DNA of 64,000 bases from an uncultured Erythrobacter sp. (lineage in GTDB: Bacteria > Pseudomonadota > Alphaproteobacteria > Sphingomonadales > Sphingomonadaceae): positions 2,055,501 to 2,119,500 of the forward strand of contig CANLAD010000001.1 in the NCBI GenBank assembly GCA_947488755.1. Direction: 5' to 3'. This document shows, piece by piece, positions 35,124 to 43,097 of this stretch. The notes beneath the pieces were generated by a model that worked only from the letters and a program-made list of their open reading frames with translations, was not told the DNA's origin and did no database searches. The first letter of the stretch is position 1. Every line of letters starts with the position of its first letter. The translations under genes and the position numbers were made by a program.

Positions 35124-35581
35124 ATGACGCGGATACAAAGGGGGGCAAGTTTCCTCACCGATACCGATCGGCTGTTCTTTCTTATGGAGGAAGTGACCCG
35201 GCGTTTGCGCAGGACCGCCGATTCTTCGGTTGAACAATTCGGGCTCACGCGGACGCAATGGAGTATATTGGCTTATCTTTCGGAGCCCAGGCATGACCCA
35301 GACAGAGCTGGCTCGGGAACTGAAGCTAGAGCGCGCTAGCATCGGCCAGACTATTGATCGCCTGGAAGAACTTGAGCTGGTGGAAAGACGCAGGCGCGAA
35401 GAACGACAGGCGCGTTTGGCGGGTTCATTTACGCCCTGCCGCAATCGAGCTACTTCCCAAGATGCGAGTAGAAGCTGATGCAATGTATGCTCGCTTGCTC
35501 GGGGGGATCCGTTTTGGGGAACTGGAGCGCTTACGCGGATCGCTGGCTAGGATGCATGACAATCTGGGCAGCGAGCCATAA
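35124..35581 (+). pseudogene. MarR-family regulator with two frameshifts
   Basis: The MarR sequence is complete only if three frames are joined. Frame one supplies DRLFFLMEEVTRRLRRTA through LTRTQWSILAYLSEP. Frame two gives GMTQTELARELKLERASIGQ and RLEELELVERRRREE. Frame three gives DRRVWRVHLRPAAIELLPKM and the dimerisation helix to NLGSEP. The switches lie near 35285 and 35400. Either the gene is dead or the assembly has errors here. It is divergent from the hydrolase operon and most similar in style to the intact MarR gene 300 bases downstream. Confidence 0.8.
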
Positions 35582-35886
35582 TCACTCGAAATCGAGCCCA
35601 TGCCCCGCGTTCACGCCCGCGTTTGCCCTTCAGGGGGTCTGATGCTCAGATGAGGGACGCCGAGCGCATGCGATCATAACATCCCGGCAGTCGTGGCAGG
35701 CGAGGTGGCCGGAGCCCCCGCACTCACCCAGCGCCGTTCGGTTCCTTATCAGCTTGAGCGACCATCGGATTCAGTTTCTGCTGTAGCGTGAAATCAGCGA
35801 GTGTTTGCATGGCGGCACTGCTAGCGAATATGGTTGACGCTGAGCTTGAACACGCCAGGCATGCGCGAGCCTTCCAAGATAGCGCT
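35582..35886. other. Gene-less stretch between two MarR genes
   Basis: 305 bases. No domain, hairpin or IS terminus was recognised. An in-frame extension of the next MarR gene back to 35788 exists but is not MarR-like. It presumably holds that gene's promoter. Confidence 0.5.
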
Positions 35887-36375
35887 ATGGATAAGCATAT
35901 GCCGAAAGATGAGATACGTGATTACGCCCCCAACGAAAAGGATGACATCCTTTATTTGCTAGAAGAGGTGAACAGGACCGCTCGGCGGACCTTCGACGCT
36001 CTGATCGTGGGGCTCGACCTCAATCAAACACAATGGCGGATCATCGCGTCCTTGTTGCGAGAACCTACGCTAACACAGACCGAGATTTCTCGCCTGCTCG
36101 AGCTTGAATCGGCGACGATAGGACAGGCTGTCGCAGTTTTGGTTGAAAAAGGTTTGATCGAGCGAGAGCGGGCGGCGCACGATCGAAGGGTTTGGAACCT
36201 CCACCTCACCGAGCAAGTAAGAACCATCTGGCCGGAACTGCGCGAAGCGGCTGATCGACTCCACGAAATTCTCTGGAAGGGAATGTCTGCGCCTCAAATC
36301 GACCTCCTGCGTACGATGCTTCGAAAAGTTGCGGAGAATCAGAAGCAGGCTGACACTTGCGAAGAAAGCCGATGA
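35887..36375 (+). CDS. MarR-family transcriptional regulator
   Basis: 162 residues from the ATG at 35887. Winged HTH: LNQTQWRIIASLLREPTLTQ then TEISRLLELESATIGQAVAV, wing IERERAAHDRRVWNLHLT, with N- and C-terminal dimerisation helices. It is intact, unlike the homologue just upstream. The stop overlaps the UbiB-like gene start by four bases (ATGA), so the regulator is co-translated with that kinase-like protein. It may bind the 16-base palindrome at 35045 in place of the broken paralogue, which is inference. Confidence 0.87.
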   Translation: MDKHMPKDEIRDYAPNEKDDILYLLEEVNRTARRTFDALIVGLDLNQTQWRIIASLLREPTLTQTEISRLLELESATIGQAVAVLVEKGLIERERAAHDRRVWNLHLTEQVRTIWPELREAADRLHEILWKGMSAPQIDLLRTMLRKVAENQKQADTCEESR

Positions 36376-37958
36376 AGCATGATCTGGAAAACAGTGTCGG
36401 TGAACTGACGCGGCTAGCAGAACTCGGTCAGATTTTCGCCCGGCACGGTCTGAAAAATCTCGGAAGCTTGCTTGGCTTTATGCCGGTTTCGGAGAATGAG
36501 CCAGATACCGACGACTTGCGTCCTGCATCGGTGGTGGCGCTGTTGCGCGATGTCGGCCCTGTCGGAATAAAGCTTGGCCAGCTCCTGGCGACCAGAAGCG
36601 ATCTGTTTACACAACCCTGGATTTCCGCGTTCGGCACTCTCCACGACCAGGTGGAACCGCTGCCGTTCGATAAGATCGAACCGGTGATTGTATCGGCTTG
36701 GGGCAGCGACTGGGAACGTGAATTCGCCGCTTTCGAGAGAAACCCGATCGCCTCAGCCTCTATCGCGCAGACTTATGTCGCAACCCTGCTGGACGGAAGC
36801 GAGACTATCGTGAAAATCCGCCGACCCGGCATGGCGTCCAGGATCGAGGCGGACATGAGGCTGTTGACACGGCTCGCGGGCCTCGCCGAGCGTCGGTCAA
36901 GCGACATTGCCCGCTATCGACCCGTGGAATTCCTTCAGACATTCGCCAAGAATTTAGCGCGGGAGATGGACCTGGCGGCAGAAGCACGTGCCTGTGAAAG
37001 GATTGGCGGTTATCTGGAGATGCTTGGGGTGAAGACGCCCGCGATCCACTGGGAACTCACAGGCTTGACGATCAATGTGCAGGAAGCCCTGGGCGGAAAG
37101 CCCGCGTCGCGGCACCCGGCAACTGATCCGGCAGGGAATGCCCAGTTCGCGAAGCGCTATGCCGATGCAGTGCTACGGATGATCCTTCTCAATGGAGAGT
37201 TTCATGGCGACCCGCATCCCGGCAACGTCTTCTGGATGGAAGGGAACCAGGTAGGCTTCATCGATTTCGGCTCGGTCGGCTTTCTCAGCGGCGCGCGGCG
37301 TCAGGAAATCGTCCGACTGATTTTCGCTATCGCGAACGGACAGATAGACAAGGTGGCCGATCTGCTGCTCGACTGGGCAGGCAATCCACTCGTGGATCGC
37401 GCGCAATTGGTGATGGACCTGGATGAGCTGATCGCGGAATTTAGCGGCACAGCTCTTGCCGGGATAGAATTCGCGGCAATTTTCGATCGGGTTTTCGGAT
37501 TGTTGCGCGATTATCGCCTCGTATTGCCGCCCGACCTCGCTATTTTGCTGCGCACCCTGCTGACCGCAGAGGGCTTCGTTCGCTCTTTGGCGCCGGACTA
37601 CAATATCGCCGAAGAAACGAAGCCGATCGTGATGCAATTGTTTGCCGAGCGATTTTCGATCGGAGCCGCGCGGGATCATTTGGCCAAGGTCCGCAGTGGC
37701 CTGCTTGATTTCTCGGCATCGCTGCCCGAGCTAATCGATAACGTTGCCTCGGTCGCTCGATCAGGTACGATTCAGGTATCCATCGACCCAGCCAGTCTGA
37801 ACCATCTGACGCGGGAAGAGGACCGCAGCACCCCCGTCAAGGGTCCGGTGGTGGCAGCGTTGATCATCTCTGCCGCATTGCTGGCCGACCAATCGTTGTT
37901 ACTGGCAGGAATTGTTCTGGCTTTCGCGGGAATAGCACTCATTCCTAGATGGAACTGA
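36372..37958 (+). CDS. ABC1/AarF/UbiB-family atypical kinase or ATPase
   Basis: 528 residues. Family motifs in order: VGIKLGQLLATRSDL (KxGQ motif), ASASIAQTYVATL (Ala-rich loop in place of a Gly-rich loop), VKIRRPG (ATP-site Lys), HGDPHPGNVFW (catalytic loop), FIDFGSVGF (metal-binding DFG). Two hydrophobic C-terminal segments after about residue 490 anchor it in the membrane. UbiB/COQ8 proteins support quinone lipid synthesis or handling. Here the gene pairs with a MarR regulator rather than ubi genes, so a stress or lipid role is possible. A relic of a similar pair lies near 6.4-6.9 kb. Confidence 0.87.
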   Translation: MKHDLENSVGELTRLAELGQIFARHGLKNLGSLLGFMPVSENEPDTDDLRPASVVALLRDVGPVGIKLGQLLATRSDLFTQPWISAFGTLHDQVEPLPFDKIEPVIVSAWGSDWEREFAAFERNPIASASIAQTYVATLLDGSETIVKIRRPGMASRIEADMRLLTRLAGLAERRSSDIARYRPVEFLQTFAKNLAREMDLAAEARACERIGGYLEMLGVKTPAIHWELTGLTINVQEALGGKPASRHPATDPAGNAQFAKRYADAVLRMILLNGEFHGDPHPGNVFWMEGNQVGFIDFGSVGFLSGARRQEIVRLIFAIANGQIDKVADLLLDWAGNPLVDRAQLVMDLDELIAEFSGTALAGIEFAAIFDRVFGLLRDYRLVLPPDLAILLRTLLTAEGFVRSLAPDYNIAEETKPIVMQLFAERFSIGAARDHLAKVRSGLLDFSASLPELIDNVASVARSGTIQVSIDPASLNHLTREEDRSTPVKGPVVAALIISAALLADQSLLLAGIVLAFAGIALIPRWN

Positions 37959-38035
37959 TAAGACCACACACAATGAACGCTTAGACCACGGCCGCCCGGC
38001 ACCGATATTGGCTACATCAAGGGAGAAGAGTGGAA

Positions 38036-38084
38036 ATGACCGAACAGAAACCTGCCGAAGCGGTGCCTGCCGCCACCATGCTGC
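38036..38084 (+). pseudogene. 5' fragment of a NUDIX-like gene cut by the IS
   Basis: GGGAGAAGAGTGGAA precedes an ATG, and the frame reads MTEQKPAEAVPAATMLL before entering the IS terminus at 38085. The VPAATxLLL start is typical of NUDIX hydrolases of the acyl-CoA pyrophosphatase type. No continuation of a NUDIX domain is seen beyond the IS at 39365. The rest is therefore lost or moved. Confidence 0.55.
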
Positions 38085-38096
38085 TGACCTGCCCCA

Positions 38097-38978
38097 TCAG
38101 GGTGGTCCACCGGTTAAGTTAGAGTTCCGGCGGTTGGGGTCGCCCTGCTGGGCGGCCTGGAGCGCAGCGTAAGGCAGCATGGCAGGACGAGGCAAGATCG
38201 TTTGTGGGGCCGGCGGCTGGTAGCCCAGCGAAGAGTGTGGCCGGACGGTGTTGTAGTGGATACGCCAGCGCTCGATCAGGATGATTGCCTCCTTCAGAGT
38301 GTAGAAGATCTCCCCGTTGAGAAGCTCATCCCTGAGCTTGCCGTTGAAGGATTCGTTGTAGCCATTCTCCCATGGTGATCCGGGTTCGATGTAGAGAGTC
38401 TTCACACCAATCCGCCAGAGCCAGTCGCGCACGGCATGAGAAGTGAACTCAGCGCCATTATCGCTACGGATGTGATCAGGCGGACCATGGCGTTGGAACA
38501 GCTCGGTCAGCACGGCCAGGACATCATCGCTCTTGAGCTTGCGCTGGACATGGATCGCCAGGCACTGGCGGCTGTACTCGTCGATCACGGTAAGCATGCG
38601 GAAGGCCTTGCCGTCATGGGTGCGATCCATGACGAAGTCGTAGCTCCACACATGGCCACTATATTGCGGACGCAGCCTCACGCATGATCCATCGTTGAAC
38701 CACAGACGCCCGCGCTTTGGCTGTCTCTGCGGAACCTTGAGCCCTTCACGGCGCCAGATCCGCTCGACCCGCTTGGCGTTCACCAACCAACTTTCATTGC
38801 GCAGCAGCGCCGTGATCCGGCGATAGCCGTAGCGACCATATTGCTGGGCCAGCCGGATGATTGCAGCTGTCAGCGGCTTCTCGTCGGCTGGTGGTGCGGG
38901 CAGCTTGCGCTGGGTCGAGCGGTGCTGGGCAACGACCCGGCAGGCACGGCGCTGGCAGATATCTAATGCCTCCTGCAC
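38097..38978 (-). CDS. IS3-family transposase OrfB (DDE integrase domain)
   Basis: 293 residues from the first internal ATG. In the element it is probably made as an OrfAB fusion by -1 frameshifting, since the -1 frame at the orfA end reads [20 protein letters not shown]_21-like segment [20 protein letters not shown], then rve core DDE: Asp in WSYDFVMD, Asp in SDNGAEFTS and Glu in [17 protein letters not shown]. Catalyses cut-and-paste via a circular intermediate in this family. All catalytic residues are present, so the element may be active. Confidence 0.9.
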   Translation of the reverse strand: MQEALDICQRRACRVVAQHRSTQRKLPAPPADEKPLTAAIIRLAQQYGRYGYRRITALLRNESWLVNAKRVERIWRREGLKVPQRQPKRGRLWFNDGSCVRLRPQYSGHVWSYDFVMDRTHDGKAFRMLTVIDEYSRQCLAIHVQRKLKSDDVLAVLTELFQRHGPPDHIRSDNGAEFTSHAVRDWLWRIGVKTLYIEPGSPWENGYNESFNGKLRDELLNGEIFYTLKEAIILIERWRIHYNTVRPHSSLGYQPPAPQTILPRPAMLPYAALQAAQQGDPNRRNSNLTGGPP

Positions 38979-39010
38979 ATGGTCGATGGCCAGCCGACGC
39001 CGTGAAGGGC

Positions 39011-39289
39011 TCAGTACTTTCCCTCGACAACCTCCTTCAGGATCAGCGCATCGAGCGTAAGATCAGACACCGCCTTCCTGAGCCGCTGGTTCTCCTTCTT
39101 GAGATCCTTCAATCGCCGAGCCTGGCTGACCTTCAGCCCACCGTACTCGCGTCGCCAGCGATAGTAACTCTGCTCCGAAATCCCCAGCGATCGGCTGATC
39201 TCCCCGATCTTCTCTCCGTGCGAGAGCCGAACTTCGGCCTCACGCAGTATCCCGATAATCTGTTCCGGCGTGTATCTCTTCCGTGCCAT
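39011..39289 (-). CDS. IS3-family transposase OrfA
   Basis: 92 residues. HTH_Tnp_1 domain: [39 protein letters not shown], then a leucine-zipper-like tail ([20 protein letters not shown]) used for multimerisation. It binds the IS ends. A GGGAAAG sequence just before its stop codon is a candidate -1 slip site into orfB. Confidence 0.9.
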   Translation of the reverse strand: MARKRYTPEQIIGILREAEVRLSHGEKIGEISRSLGISEQSYYRWRREYGGLKVSQARRLKDLKKENQRLRKAVSDLTLDALILKEVVEGKY

Positions 39290-39364
39290 TCATCAGCCCC
39301 TTTCAAGCCGTAAATAGCCGAAATCCTAACTCTCAAAACGGACCACTTTTCGGGGGGAAGGTCA

Positions 39365-39833
39365 CCTCTGGCCGATGGGAAGGACGCTGACAGGCTGGAA
39401 ACCGCAGTTGGGCGGTTGGGGCTTGATCGACCTTAGAAACGCGCAATCGGTCGATCCGTTTTCCCTGGCCTCAGATGAACTCATTGAGGTTACCGACTGG
39501 GAACTACTTGATTTTGCAGTTCAAGTTGTCAAGCAATGGCTCCAAAGGAAGGGTTTCGAGATCATGTCCACTCACTCAAATCCCAACGTCGATCCGAACA
39601 TCTGATTTGTCGGAGACAATGGACCCGAGTGGGTAATCGTACGAGCAGCGCGATATCCAGAAAAGGTGGCTCAGATCCCGAGCAACGTAGAGGCCATCGC
39701 TAAGCAATGCGAAGCTCTCAGTCACTTGGGGAATTTCGCATCTTTTGGCTTTGCGTTGGCGGAAAACGTTGAAAGGCCCATCTGGCGGGGACACGCTGCC
39801 GATGTCCAATTCGAAGGCATTAAGCCGATCTGA
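39365..39833 (+). pseudogene. Hypothetical protein gene, 5' end cut by IS and carrying an in-frame TGA
   Basis: One frame runs from the IS edge through GGWGLIDLRNAQS and VVKQWLQRKGFEIMSTHSNP to a TGA at 39603-39605. It then continues without further stops through FVGDNGPEWVIVRAARYPEK and HLGNFASFGFALAENVERPI to the stop at 39831-39833. The codon before the break and the conserved style (NI-x-FVGDNGPEW) suggest TGG mutated to TGA. The family is not known to me, though similar proteins occur on mobile elements. No good start codon is left, because the 5' end is at the IS boundary. Confidence 0.55.
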
Positions 39834-40027
39834 TCCGGAAGCTCTCATTGCTCCACGCAGGTGTGCGATCTCTTGAAGAATCATGCGGCCATATTCGTGC
39901 TCGGCGGTCGCTTTTGGGGTGTAATATCGCCGCCGCTCTGCGCCAAAACACCAGACGTCCAGACCGGTAACGGCGTGGGCTGTAGACTGGAGTTCGTTCG
40001 ACCTGAGGCCGGTCGGATTACGACTTC

Positions 40028-40586
40028 TTACCAGTCGTCGAAACTTTGAATTTTGCTCAGATTGGAAACCTCATTCAAGTGCGTTTCCAAGTGATGGCGT
40101 TCCTCATCCCAAACCGCAAACAGATGTTCTGCGCCAGAATTCTCAATGTTGTTTAATTCGAAATCGTACACATCGAGAAACAATTGCTCGTAGTACTTAG
40201 AGAGACGATTCTCCATGCTGGTGAATGTCACGTATAGCTGGGCATTCTTCGGCCATTTTTTTGACGTGGCTATCAACGCGAAGCTCAGCAAACCCTTTCC
40301 CGACATACACGCATAACATCGTGTAATTGCCATGGTCGTCGCAGGCGTCATAGTCTACCCACAGGTGATAGAGGCCTGTCTGACCACGGAGGAATTTAAG
40401 ATAGAGCTTGTACGTTATGTTCCCAATACGAAGTTCGTCGTCGACCGGCAGTTCCGCACAAAATGCGCTCTCGTTCACCAACTCATGGGCAGAAATTGGC
40501 TGGCTTAGTTCTAAGAGCGCTATTTGATCGAACGCATCGTACTCTTGATTTTGACACGGGAAATCTTGTTCGATGCACTTTGTCAT
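40028..40586 (-). pseudogene. GIY-YIG-nuclease-like protein gene with a frameshift at an A7 run
   Basis: The first frame (start 40586) gives an N-terminal domain and YTMLCVYVGKGFAELRVDSH. It then leaves frame at seven consecutive A (about 40256-40262 on the plus strand as T7). The other frame continues KKWPKNAQLYVTFTSMENRL, SKYYEQLFLDVYDFELNNIE to FDDW and stop at 40028. Joined, the protein has about 180 residues. CVYVGKG...R...SH...EN resembles the GIY-YIG nuclease core, a tentative assignment. The homopolymer could be a phase-variable tract, a mutation or a sequencing error. Confidence 0.55.
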
Positions 40587-40795
40587 GATCGGCTCGACCT
40601 ACTCAATATTGTATGTTCCTTAATAGGCGCCGGTGGCTTCCGAAAGCAGCTCGGTTCTTGCAGCGACGAGCGCTCCCAATACTCGAGGGTATCGGGCCGA
40701 CTGCTTCGATCCGGCGACCGCGCAAAGGATGCCTTTGACTGCCCCTGTCGATGGCACGTCCGCCTCCAACCAGTCAGCTCCAGACCAATAAGCGG

Positions 40796-41041
40796 TCACT
40801 TCAGGCGGTCCGAAATCCAGGCTTCGACTTCTCTTTCCGACCATGCCACGGAATAGCCTCCGAGCTGTACGGGTTTGGGAAACTTGCCCTCGCTCATCCA
40901 ACGGTAGATCGTCGAACGGCCAAGCCCGACGCGGTGCTGCACTTCGGGCAAGCGAATAAGCCGCGTCACCCGGCGAGACTCCGTCGCTCCTTTGTCGATC
41001 TCTTCACCCACGATGGCCTCTTTCGGCACCGGCGAAGACAT
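40796..41041 (-). CDS. AlpA-family DNA-binding regulator
   Basis: 81 residues from the ATG at 41041. Single MerR-like HTH_17: RLIRLPEVQHRVGLGRSTIY, then RWMSEGKFPKPVQLGG and WSEREVEAWI, the AlpA hallmark. AlpA proteins activate excision or transfer genes of prophages and integrative elements. The start lies 38 bases inside the upstream Xre-like gene, giving a coupled pair. It is divergent from the conjugation operon and is a good candidate for its control or for integrase control elsewhere in the element. Confidence 0.85.
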   Translation of the reverse strand: MSSPVPKEAIVGEEIDKGATESRRVTRLIRLPEVQHRVGLGRSTIYRWMSEGKFPKPVQLGGYSVAWSEREVEAWISDRLK

Positions 41042-41495
41042 CGCCAAGCAGCGCGTCCTTACGTTCGAGCTCATCGATGTGATCGGAAAGCAGGCGGGCG
41101 ACACGGTGTGCCGTGCCCTTGGCCCAACGCGGCTTCACCTCATGAACCTGGTTGCCTAGGACTCGTTCGAGCGCCGAGGGCAGTTCGCCGGAAAAGTCCT
41201 CGAAGAACTGCGCGAGGTCCGATTGCAGCCACGCAATCGCATGATCGCCGCTGCTGACGAGGAACAGGAGCAGGTGTGCGTGCGGCGCGACGCCGCACGC
41301 GGCAAGAATGCGCAAGGCTTCTCCGAGGCTGGCCGAGCGTTCGCCGGCGAGGACCCGGCGCAAGGCATCTTTATGGATCTGCGCGTTGCGCGCGATGTCG
41401 CAGCGTGCACGGCCGCTGGCTTCGACGGCAGCCAAAAGCAGCCGGGCAAGGTCGGCGCGAACCTGTTGTTCGGCAAAGAGCGCCATGTTGGTCAT
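41004..41495 (-). CDS. Xre/lambda-repressor-like DNA-binding protein
   Basis: 163 residues from MTNMALF. An HTH-like region lies at about residues 30-70 (DIARNAQIHKDALRRVLAGE, then RSASLGEALRILAACG). The C-terminal part is helical and charged, without a recognised domain; no LexA-type Ser-Lys protease motif is visible. It overlaps the AlpA-like gene and is divergent from traA over 368 bases. A repressor role for the transfer operon is inferred from place only. Confidence 0.65.
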   Translation of the reverse strand: MTNMALFAEQQVRADLARLLLAAVEASGRARCDIARNAQIHKDALRRVLAGERSASLGEALRILAACGVAPHAHLLLFLVSSGDHAIAWLQSDLAQFFEDFSGELPSALERVLGNQVHEVKPRWAKGTAHRVARLLSDHIDELERKDALLGDVFAGAERGHRG

Positions 41496-41863
41496 CGACG
41501 AATCCTTATCTCTGGAGGTGATCGACTCACCGGCTAACCGCGAAGGAAGCCTGTAGGAAAACGAAAAGAACAATTACAGAACATAGAGGAGCCACCGAAT
41601 CGGCTTCCTTCGGCGATTCGCGCGAATTCCGGTCGTGTTCGCGCATATGGCGGCACGCTCCTCGCCAAACGCGGCACAGTTGGCGCTGATCCGCGATCAA
41701 CCTGCGCGAATCCCAGCTTGCGCACCTCCAGATGTCGCTTTTTGCTTGGGCAGCAGCCCCAAAATCCAGTTCCCGATTTCCTACAGCCCGGCTCCGGGGA
41801 GAGGAAAGAACATACAGCGAACGCATCGTTGGCTGATGTTCAATCCCTCGAAAGGTTCCATCC
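41496..41863. promoter_or_regulatory. Control region between Xre-like gene and the transfer operon
   Basis: 368 bases without a plausible gene. It must hold the traA promoter and the divergent Xre/AlpA promoter. It also holds A/T-rich runs (AAACGAAAAGAACAATTACAG at about 41558-41578). No clean operator palindrome was found by eye. Confidence 0.5.
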
Positions 41864-42196
41864 ATGACCACCAAGACTGCCCTTCCGGTCCAACAGCGCA
41901 CGCCCAACCGTGCACGGGGCCGCGACTACGTTCTTCCCGCCTGCGTGGCACTGGCCTGCGCCGGTGCCGCCTTTGCCGGCGCCGACACCACCTTCGATCC
42001 CGCGCTGACCAAGTTCACCGACTTCCTCGAAGGCTCGGGCGGCAAGATCATCACCGTGCTCAGCCTCGCGGGCGGTCTGATCGGTCTCGCCTCCGGGCGC
42101 TTCTCACTCGGCCAGGTCGCGGTGCCGGTCGGCGTCGGGATCGGTGTCGGTACCGGCGTTCCGATCGTCACCTCGGTCGTGACCGCGGTCATCTGA
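41864..42196 (+). CDS. traA: F-type conjugative pilin TraA
   Basis: 110 residues. Long leader (about residues 1-38) with a hydrophobic core ending AFAG, then a short polar stretch and two hydrophobic segments (IITVLSLAGGLIGLASG; VGVGIGVGTGVPIVTSVV). This is the layout of F-type prepilins cut by signal peptidase and inserted in the inner membrane. First gene of the transfer operon, directly before traL, as in other F-type systems. Pilin sequences are poorly conserved, so the call rests on topology and order. Confidence 0.8.
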   Translation: MTTKTALPVQQRTPNRARGRDYVLPACVALACAGAAFAGADTTFDPALTKFTDFLEGSGGKIITVLSLAGGLIGLASGRFSLGQVAVPVGVGIGVGTGVPIVTSVVTAVI

Positions 42197-42227
42197 TCAG
42201 CGGATCCGGTCACGACAGGAGGGCGGC

Positions 42228-42515
42228 ATGGCCGACAGGTACCTCGTTCCACGGCGGCTCGACGACCCGGAGCTCATCGGCTTCTGGACCATCGACGAGT
42301 TTGCAGGGATCCTTATTCCCTTCGCCTGGGGCATTCTCTCGCAGCATATCTTCATCGGTATCGGCCTGGCCGCCGGGGCCTGGCTTGCCTTGCGGAAGGC
42401 AAAGGCACGCGGCGCCGGTTCGGCACTGGTGCATGCTGCGTACTGGTACCTGCCCGGGAGCTTTCTCGGGTTGAAGGCCACGCCGCCCTCCCACTGCCGC
42501 CTGTTGGCGGGCTGA
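42228..42515 (+). CDS. traL: Conjugation pilus assembly protein TraL
   Basis: 95 residues. AGGAGG lies about 10 bases before the ATG. N-terminal PRRLDDPELIGFWTIDEF is the TraL signature, followed by one or two membrane segments (FAGILIPFAWGILSQHIFIG, GLAAGAWLAL). TraL is the VirB3-like inner-membrane partner in pilus assembly. Position after traA and before traE is canonical. Confidence 0.87.
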   Translation: MADRYLVPRRLDDPELIGFWTIDEFAGILIPFAWGILSQHIFIGIGLAAGAWLALRKAKARGAGSALVHAAYWYLPGSFLGLKATPPSHCRLLAG

Positions 42516-42527
42516 AGGAGGCGAACC

Positions 42528-43097
42528 ATGCGAGCAGAATTCGCGCACGAACAGGCGCAGACCTACCTCCGGCAACGCAACCGCTTCGCCGTGCTGGCAG
42601 GCGTCCTGGGCCTGACCACGCTGGTCAGCCTCGGCGCCGCGGTCACCCGCGACGAGCAGGTGGTGCTGGTGCCGATTACCGCCGAGCGGATCACCGTTTC
42701 GAGCGGCGGGATCGACGCGCCCTATCTCGAGCTCGTCACCCGCGACACGGCGCTGATGCTCCTCAACCGGGCACCCGAAAACCTCGACTACTGGATGGCG
42801 AACATCCTGAAGCTCGCCGATCCCGCCGCGCACGGCCGCCTCAAGGCCGAGCTCGTCAGAATCGTCGAGGAACAGCGCGGCTCGGACATCAGCCAGGCCT
42901 TCGTGATCGCGGAAATGCATGTCGACCCCAAGGCCCTGACCTCGACCGTCACCGGCACGCTCAAGACCTTCGTCGGCGCGCAAGTGATCGCGAGCCAGCG
43001 CCGCTCCTTCCGTTTCCGCTGGTCGAAGCGTGGCCTCAGCCTCGCGCTCGCCGGCTTCGAACAACTTCCCACCGACAAGGAGGAACCCGGCCAATGA
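42528..43097 (+). CDS. traE: Conjugative transfer protein TraE
   Basis: 189 residues with a strong AAGGAGG site. N-terminal cytoplasmic tail, one membrane segment (about residues 20-40) and a periplasmic VirB8-like domain (VLVPITAERITVSSGGIDAP onward). TraE is an inner-membrane scaffold of the F-type secretion channel. The stop overlaps traK by four bases. Confidence 0.87.
   Translation: MRAEFAHEQAQTYLRQRNRFAVLAGVLGLTTLVSLGAAVTRDEQVVLVPITAERITVSSGGIDAPYLELVTRDTALMLLNRAPENLDYWMANILKLADPAAHGRLKAELVRIVEEQRGSDISQAFVIAEMHVDPKALTSTVTGTLKTFVGAQVIASQRRSFRFRWSKRGLSLALAGFEQLPTDKEEPGQ

Larger units (their letters stand above)
38085..39364 (-). mobile_element. Complete IS3-family insertion sequence
   Basis: 1280 bases bounded by related inverted termini: TGACCTGCCCC at the orfB end and TGACCTTCCCCC at the orfA end, with similarity continuing (GTGGTCC, GTTAGA/GTTAGG, TTCGGC/TTCCGGC). 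It holds orfA and orfB in the -1 arrangement of the family. The 4 bases outside each end (CTGC and CCTC) do not match. A target duplication is thus missing, which suggests recombination or an adjacent deletion after insertion. Similar in style to the IS407 group. Confidence 0.87.

Noticed and set aside
39576..39884. Minus-strand frame opposite the TGA-containing gene
   Set aside because: It is continuous, but the plus-strand text looks more like a protein family on both sides of the stop. The minus frame is probably a shadow, though this is not certain.
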